From an uncultured Prevotella sp. (GTDB taxonomy: Bacteria > Bacteroidota > Bacteroidia > Bacteroidales > Bacteroidaceae): a DNA stretch of 40,142 bases. A program made the translations under genes and the position numbers. Positions 34,887 to 40,142 of the stretch are shown piece after piece (within the stretch, counting starts at the first letter, position 1; the number at the start of each line of letters is the position of its first letter). Below the pieces are notes generated by a model that ran no database searches, had not been told where the DNA came from, and saw only the letters and a list, made by a program, of their open reading frames with translations. The stretch covers positions 1 through 40,142 of the forward strand of contig CAMBOI010000029.1 of the NCBI GenBank assembly GCA_945869265.1, written 5' to 3'.

Positions 34887-36875
34887 ATGGATTATAGTTT
34901 TGTTTATCTCATACTCCTTCTGCCCCTGTTCTCGTTCGTTATCCTCGGACTTGCGGGCATGAAGATGTCGCACAAGACGGCTGGACTGATCGGCACCGCG
35001 TCGCTCGCCATCGTCACCGTGCTCTCGTATGTCACGGCATTCAGCTATTTCTTTGCTGACCGCTGCGCCGACGGTGCCTACCCCACCATCGTGCCTTTCA
35101 ACTTCACATGGTTGCCGCTTGGTCAGCTTCACTTCGACCTCGGCTTCATGATCGACCCTATTTCGGCGATGATGCTCGTTGTCATCTCCACTGTAAGCTT
35201 GATGGTGCATATCTATAGCTTCGGATATATGCACGGCGAGCACGGATTCCAGCGCTACTACGCCTTCCTCTCGCTGTTCACCATGTCGATGCTCGGACTT
35301 GTCGTTGCCACCAACATCTTCCAGATGTATCTCTTCTGGGAGCTCGTGGGTGTCAGCTCTTACCTGCTCATCGGATTCTACTATCCTCTCAAGCCCGCCA
35401 TCGCCGCTTCGAAGAAGGCGTTTATCGTCACTCGTTTCGCCGACCTCTTCTTCCTCATCGGTATTCTTATCTTCGGATATTACACCCAGTCGTTCTCGTT
35501 CTCATTCGTCGAGAACCTGCAGATGGCAGAGGGATGCACTCCGTTCCTGCCTGTGGATACCGCCAAGGCAGTTGCTGCCGGAGGCTTCATCCTGCCCACA
35601 GCCCTTGTGCTGATGTTCATCGGTGGTGCCGGTAAATCGGCGATGTTCCCATTGCACATCTGGTTGCCCGATGCCATGGAGGGTCCCACTCCTGTGAGTG
35701 CGCTCATCCATGCCGCCACGATGGTTGTTGCCGGTGTTTTCCAGATTGCACGTCTCTTCCCCTTGTGGATTGAGTATGCTCCCGGTCAGATGAGCATTGT
35801 GGTATGGGTGGGAGTGTTCACCGCTTTCTATGCCGCTGCCGTGGCTTGCGCCCAGAGCGACATCAAGCGTGTGCTCGCCTTCTCTACTATATCTCAGATT
35901 GCGTTTATGATGGTAGCCCTCGGCGTATGTATGCCAGGACATCATGAGGTGATCGACGCTCACGGCTCATTGGGATATATGGCTTCAATGTTCCACCTCT
36001 TCACCCACGCCATGTTCAAGGCTTGTCTGTTCCTCGGTGCAGGATGTATCATCCACGCCGTCCACAGCAACGAGATGTCGGCAATGGGCGGATTGCGCAA
36101 GTATATGCCAGTCACCCACATCACCTTCCTCATCTCATGCCTTGCCATCGCCGGTATTCCGTTCTTCTCGGGCTTCAGCTCCAAGGACGAGATTATCACC
36201 GCCTGCTTCGCCTATAGTCCGCTCGTAGGTTGGATTATGACCGGTGTGGCTGCCATGACGGCATTCTATATGTTCCGTCTCTACTACGGCATCTTCTGGG
36301 GCACTGAGAACAAGGAACTGCATGCTCATCACACTCCGCATGAGGCACCTCTCACGATGACCATACCTCTCATCGTGCTGTGCATCATCACAATGGGTGT
36401 GGGTATCTACACCACCATCGCCGGCTTTGCAGGACTCGGCGGCAGCTTTGGTAGCTTCGTCACAGCCAACGGACAGGATTACACCATCCACTTCGACATC
36501 CAGGTGGCTGCCACATCTACCATAATCGCCATCCTCAGCATCTGTCTCGCCACATATATATATAAAGGTGAGCAGCAGCCTATCGCCGACCGTCTCTACC
36601 GCACATTCCCCAAGCTCCATCGTGCTGCCTACAAGCGCTTCTACATGGACGAGGTTTATCAGTATGTCACACACAGGATTATCTTCCGCTGCGTATCTAC
36701 TCCTATCGCATGGTTCGACCGCCACGTCATCGACGGCACGTTCGACTTCCTCGCATGGGGTGCCAACGAGGCTGGCGAGACTATCCGCCCGTGGCAGAGC
36801 GGCGACGTGCGTCAGTATGCAGTATGGTTCCTCACCGGCACCATTGCTCTCACGCTCATCCTGCTGGCAATATAA
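34887..36875 (+). CDS. nuoL: NADH-quinone oxidoreductase subunit L
   Basis: The largest membrane subunit (662 aa), an antiporter-like proton channel with about 16 helices. Family motifs are the FWELVGVSSYLLIGFYY region with the conserved Glu (near 152), GKSAMFPLHIWLPDAMEGPTPVSALIHAATMV split around 250-280, and FSGFSSKD near 428. The C-terminal lateral helix (about 560-660) is present but ends shortly after WFLTGTIALTLILLAI. Confidence 0.95.
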   Translation: MDYSFVYLILLLPLFSFVILGLAGMKMSHKTAGLIGTASLAIVTVLSYVTAFSYFFADRCADGAYPTIVPFNFTWLPLGQLHFDLGFMIDPISAMMLVVISTVSLMVHIYSFGYMHGEHGFQRYYAFLSLFTMSMLGLVVATNIFQMYLFWELVGVSSYLLIGFYYPLKPAIAASKKAFIVTRFADLFFLIGILIFGYYTQSFSFSFVENLQMAEGCTPFLPVDTAKAVAAGGFILPTALVLMFIGGAGKSAMFPLHIWLPDAMEGPTPVSALIHAATMVVAGVFQIARLFPLWIEYAPGQMSIVVWVGVFTAFYAAAVACAQSDIKRVLAFSTISQIAFMMVALGVCMPGHHEVIDAHGSLGYMASMFHLFTHAMFKACLFLGAGCIIHAVHSNEMSAMGGLRKYMPVTHITFLISCLAIAGIPFFSGFSSKDEIITACFAYSPLVGWIMTGVAAMTAFYMFRLYYGIFWGTENKELHAHHTPHEAPLTMTIPLIVLCIITMGVGIYTTIAGFAGLGGSFGSFVTANGQDYTIHFDIQVAATSTIIAILSICLATYIYKGEQQPIADRLYRTFPKLHRAAYKRFYMDEVYQYVTHRIIFRCVSTPIAWFDRHVIDGTFDFLAWGANEAGETIRPWQSGDVRQYAVWFLTGTIALTLILLAI

Positions 36876-36912
36876 TATGAAACTCATACACTAATATAAG
36901 TAAAGAATAGAA

Positions 36913-38403
36913 ATGAGTATATTAACATTATTCGTAGTAATACCTGTGCTGATGCTCTTGGGCCTTTGGCTCTCGCGCAATCTCAATCAGGTTCGTGGAG
37001 TGATGGTGGTTGGTTCTACTTGCCTTCTCGCCCTCTCCATCTGGCTCACGTTGGCCTTCATACAGGCACGCCAGGCTGGCGACACTTCGGAGATGCTGTT
37101 CACCTACAGCACACCGTGGTTCCGCCCCCTCAACATAGCCTATTCCGTGGGTGTTGACGGTATTTCGGTAGTCATGCTCTTGCTCTCTGCCGTTATTGTC
37201 TTCACCGGTACATTTGCCTCTTGGCAGCTCAAACCGCTCACCAAGGAGTATTTCCTCTGGTTCACACTGCTGTCAACGGGTGTGTTCGGATTCTTCATCT
37301 GCACCGACCTCTTCACAATGTTCATGTTCTATGAGGTTGCCCTCATCCCGATGTATCTTCTTATCGGTGTTTGGGGTAGCGGCAACAAGGAATATGCAGC
37401 CATGAAGCTCACCCTGATGCTTATGGGAGGTTCGGCATTGCTGATTATCGGTATTCTCGGCATCTACTTCTTCAGCGGTGCCACCACAATGAATGTCAAC
37501 GAGATTGCCGCCATGCACAACATCGCCCCCGAGGTGCAGAAGGTGTTCTTCCCCTTCATCTTCATCGGATTCGGTGTGCTCGGCGCAATGTTCCCGTTCC
37601 ACACATGGTCGCCCGACGGTCATGCCTCTGCCCCCACGGCAGTGTCCATGCTCCACGCCGGTGTGCTCATGAAGCTCGGAGGCTATGGTTGCTTCCGCGT
37701 GGCTATGTATCTGCTGCCTGATGCAGCAAATGAGTTGGCATGGATATTCCTTATCCTCACCACCATCTCAGTAGTATATGGAGCCCTCTCGGCATGCGTC
37801 CAGACCGACCTCAAGTACATCAACGCCTATTCGTCGGTGTCACACTGCGGCCTTGTGCTCTTCGCACTGCTGATGATGACCCGCACATCATGCACCGGAG
37901 CCATCCTTCAGATGCTATCTCACGGACTTATGACAGCCCTCTTCTTCGCCCTCATCGGTATGATCTACGGTCGCACACACACCCGCGACGTGCGCCGTTT
38001 GGGAGGTTTGATGAAGATTATGCCATTCCTCGCCGTGGGATATGTCATTGCCGGTCTTGCCAACCTCGGACTTCCTGGTTTCTCAGGCTTCGTGGCTGAG
38101 ATGACCATCTTCGTAGGTTCGTTCGAGAATGCCGGCACCTTCCACAGTGCATGTACCATCATCGCCTGTATGTCGATTGTAGTGACCGCAGTCTATATCC
38201 TGCGCGTCGTGGGCAAGATTCTCTACGGAGAGGTTGCCGACAAGCACTACCTCGAACTTACCGACGCCACATGGGACGAGCGCTTTGCCGTATGCTGCCT
38301 TATTGCCTGTGTAGCCGGTCTTGGTCTGGCTCCTATGTGGGCAAGCAATGTCATCGGCGATGCCGTCAACCCGATTATCAACGTATTAAGTCAAAACATA
38401 TAA
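36913..38403 (+). CDS. nuoM: NADH-quinone oxidoreductase subunit M
   Basis: A 496-aa antiporter-like subunit. It shows FYEVALIPMYLLIGVWG with the conserved Glu near 140, MFPFHTWSPDGHASAPTAVS (about 235-255) and LMKLGGYG, then FSGFVAEMTIF near 395. The last helices end at NVIGDAVNPIIN. Confidence 0.95.
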   Translation: MSILTLFVVIPVLMLLGLWLSRNLNQVRGVMVVGSTCLLALSIWLTLAFIQARQAGDTSEMLFTYSTPWFRPLNIAYSVGVDGISVVMLLLSAVIVFTGTFASWQLKPLTKEYFLWFTLLSTGVFGFFICTDLFTMFMFYEVALIPMYLLIGVWGSGNKEYAAMKLTLMLMGGSALLIIGILGIYFFSGATTMNVNEIAAMHNIAPEVQKVFFPFIFIGFGVLGAMFPFHTWSPDGHASAPTAVSMLHAGVLMKLGGYGCFRVAMYLLPDAANELAWIFLILTTISVVYGALSACVQTDLKYINAYSSVSHCGLVLFALLMMTRTSCTGAILQMLSHGLMTALFFALIGMIYGRTHTRDVRRLGGLMKIMPFLAVGYVIAGLANLGLPGFSGFVAEMTIFVGSFENAGTFHSACTIIACMSIVVTAVYILRVVGKILYGEVADKHYLELTDATWDERFAVCCLIACVAGLGLAPMWASNVIGDAVNPIINVLSQNI

Positions 38404-38416
38404 TCAGTAGGAAACA

Positions 38417-39847
38417 ATGGATTACAGTCAGTTTTTTAACATGATACCCGAGGCTACCCTAATGTTAGCCCTCGTGATAGTCTTTCTCGCCGACCTTATC
38501 TTCAAGGGCGAAAGAAAGCATTGCTACACCAGCCTGCTGATGTATATAGGCCTGCTCGTCCAGACGGTGGTGTGCTTCACTGCAGCACCCTCTGAAGCAT
38601 TCAGCGGCTTGTATGAGGCTTCTGCCGCCTGCAACGCCATGAAAGGCATCCTCACCGCCGGCACATTCATCGTGGTGGTGATGGCTCAGTCGTGGCTTGT
38701 GCAGGACGAGGTGAAGCGCGTGAGCGGCGAGTTCTACACCCTCACCCTCTCCACCCTCCTCGGTATGTATATGATGATGTCTGCGGGCAACTTCCTGATG
38801 TTCTTCCTCGGTCTTGAGATGGCTTCAGTGCCAATGGCATGTATGGTGGCCCTCAACAAGTATCGCAATGAGTCGGCTGAGGGAGCTGCCAAGTTTGTCC
38901 TCACCGCCACCTTCTCAAGCGGAGTGATGCTCTATGGCATCTCGTTCCTCTATGCAGCCACCGGCACACTTTATTTTGGCGACGTGATGGACAATCTCAC
39001 TGCCACCCCGCTCGTCATTATGGGTCTCGTCTTCTTCTTCAGCGGACTCGGATTCAAGATTTCTCTTGTTCCGTTCCACTTCTGGACTGCCGACACCTAT
39101 CAGGGCGCGCCAACTGCCGTTACGGGTTATCTGAGCGTCATCTCCAAGGGTGCCGCCACCTTCACTCTGATGGCTATCCTCATGAAGGTGTTCTCGCCCG
39201 TGGTTGAGTATTACGAGTATATGCTCTACATCGTCATCGTGCTCACCATCACCATCGGCAACCTCTTTGCCATCCGCCAGAACGAGCTCAAGCGCTTCAT
39301 GGCGTTCAGCTCTATCTCTCAGGCTGGATATATCATGCTCGCCGCCATTGGCAGCAGCAATATGGGAGTATCGGCACTGATGTATTATGTGCTCGTATAT
39401 GTAGTTGCCAACATGTCGGTGTTCACCGTCATCAACGTAGTTGAGACCCGCGGCGCCGGCAACACCAAGATGAGCTGTTACAACGGACTCTATCAAACCA
39501 ACCCCAAGTTGTCCTTCCTCATGACATTGGCATTGTTCTCATTGGCAGGAATTCCACCGTTTGCAGGAATGTTCTCCAAGTTCTTCGTCTTCATGGCGGC
39601 AGCACAGCAGGGTTCGTTCCTGGCCTACCTAGTAGTGTTCATAGCGTTGGTCAACACCGTGGTGAGCCTCTACTACTATCTGCTTATCGTCAAGGCAATG
39701 TACATCATTCCCACCGACAAGCCGCTGCCCACCTTCAAGAGCGATTTCAACACCAAGTTGGCACTTGCCATCTGCACTGTAGGCATTGTTCTCTTTGGAG
39801 TATGCAGCTGCATCTTCGACTGGCTCACAGCCGTCACCATCTGCTAA
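38417..39847 (+). CDS. nuoN: NADH-quinone oxidoreductase subunit N
   Basis: A 476-aa antiporter-like subunit closing the operon. Marks are FFLGLEMASVPMACMVAL (conserved Glu near 135), SLVPFHFWTADTYQGAPTAVT (about 215-235), and LAGIPPFAGMFSKFFVF near 378. Together with NuoL and NuoM it completes the three proton channels. A strong terminator follows 25 bp later. Confidence 0.95.
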   Translation: MDYSQFFNMIPEATLMLALVIVFLADLIFKGERKHCYTSLLMYIGLLVQTVVCFTAAPSEAFSGLYEASAACNAMKGILTAGTFIVVVMAQSWLVQDEVKRVSGEFYTLTLSTLLGMYMMMSAGNFLMFFLGLEMASVPMACMVALNKYRNESAEGAAKFVLTATFSSGVMLYGISFLYAATGTLYFGDVMDNLTATPLVIMGLVFFFSGLGFKISLVPFHFWTADTYQGAPTAVTGYLSVISKGAATFTLMAILMKVFSPVVEYYEYMLYIVIVLTITIGNLFAIRQNELKRFMAFSSISQAGYIMLAAIGSSNMGVSALMYYVLVYVVANMSVFTVINVVETRGAGNTKMSCYNGLYQTNPKLSFLMTLALFSLAGIPPFAGMFSKFFVFMAAAQQGSFLAYLVVFIALVNTVVSLYYYLLIVKAMYIIPTDKPLPTFKSDFNTKLALAICTVGIVLFGVCSCIFDWLTAVTIC

Positions 39848-39871
39848 TATTTTATCACTGATAAATAAAAT

Positions 39872-39906
39872 AAATAGTCTCGCACCATCATAGTGCGAGA
39901 CTATTT
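39872..39906 (+). terminator. Terminator of the nuo operon
   Basis: A perfect 14-bp stem (AAATAGTCTCGCAC with its complement) with a 7-base loop; the 3' arm ends in ATTT. It works in both directions. Confidence 0.85.
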
Positions 39907-39920
39907 TCATTACATACGTG

Positions 39921-40013
39921 TTTTCCGTGCCCTTCAATAATTCCTAATTCCTAATTCCTAATTTCTAATCCCTAATTCCTAATTCCTAATTCCTCCACGC
40001 CTCCCCGAAGTTT
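39921..40013 (-). repeat. Inverted copy of the primase gene tail and AATTAGG repeats, copy 2
   Basis: Read on the minus strand this has codons for NFGEAWRN and a stop, then about seven AATTAGG-type units, then ATTGAAGGGCACGGAAA. It matches 11272-11343 in inverted orientation. Upstream on the minus strand (above 40013) the similarity ends and stop codons appear, so no full primase gene is present in the window. Confidence 0.85.
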
Positions 40014-40142
40014 ATGAGCTATTATAATTTGTCAGCCCAGGATCCTGAACCCTTATTACCTTAAAATGATTTCATGTGAATGAAAAACTTATGGCAACTA
40101 TATCAATAACTTGGATTCTGTTTTAATTTCTTGTTTAAATCC
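40014..40142. other. Unassigned window end
   Basis: AT-rich sequence without an open frame, hairpin or promoter that I can support. Nothing seen. Confidence 0.4.

Noticed and set aside
36135..36887. A 250-codon minus-strand frame in nuoL
   Set aside because: Shadow of a conserved membrane protein gene; Cys/His/Glu-rich with no recognisable fold.
40014..40142. Continuation of a second primase gene on the minus strand
   Set aside because: In-frame stop codons occur directly upstream of the NFGEAWRN codons, so only the gene tail is duplicated.

Overview
The window comes from a Bacteroidales chromosome, most likely Prevotella or a close relative. Several things point the same way: promoters of the Bacteroidetes type (TAnnTTTG near -7, often with TTTG about 19 bp upstream), a BspA-type leucine-rich-repeat protein ending in a probable type IX secretion tail, a FeoA-FeoB fusion, a NuoCD fusion in a complex I operon that lacks nuoE, nuoF and nuoG, a SusB/BT-style secreted GH2 beta-galactosidase and a DUF4348 lipoprotein. 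The genus is an inference; no rRNA or marker tree was available.

Positions 1 to about 11,860 are accessory. They hold (i) a 5'-truncated repeat protein ended by a REP-like inverted repeat; (ii) a coupled cassette of an HNH endonuclease placed between two related small proteins, followed by two overlapping genes of unknown function; (iii) a module of two coupled adenine DNA methyltransferases with no recognised partner nuclease; (iv) a winged-helix protein overlapping a second unknown gene, both carrying an Asn-Gly-rich motif; (v) a replication-like set: M15 peptidase, unknown small protein, OB-fold-like protein, DUF3987 ATPase and CHC2/Toprim primase; (vi) about 550 bp of non-coding repeats. 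Most modules start with a TACCTTTG promoter and end in a hairpin, so the region reads as stacked cassettes, plausibly a defence and mobile-element island. No integrase, transposase or tRNA was seen.

Positions 11,867 to 29,659 are ordinary chromosome: uxaC (minus strand), ansA-cysE, a secreted beta-galactosidase with a phytase-like esterase, a thioredoxin-family protein behind a striking inverted repeat, then a tightly packed clpC-feoAB-murB-MBL operon, a convergent DUF4348 lipoprotein, and pheS.

Positions 29,725 to 39,847 are one complex I operon, nuoA-B-CD-H-I-J-K-L-M-N, closed by a strong hairpin. Just beyond it (about 39,921-40,013) is an inverted copy of the tail of the primase gene at 11.3 kb, including the same AATTAGG tandem repeats. 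This suggests a dispersed repeat or the end of a second element.

Most unusual points: the HNH cassette flanked by two small paralogues, the possible invertible promoter (or start-codon-sequestering inverted duplication) in front of the thioredoxin gene, and the inverted 70-90 bp copies at 11.3 and 40.0 kb.
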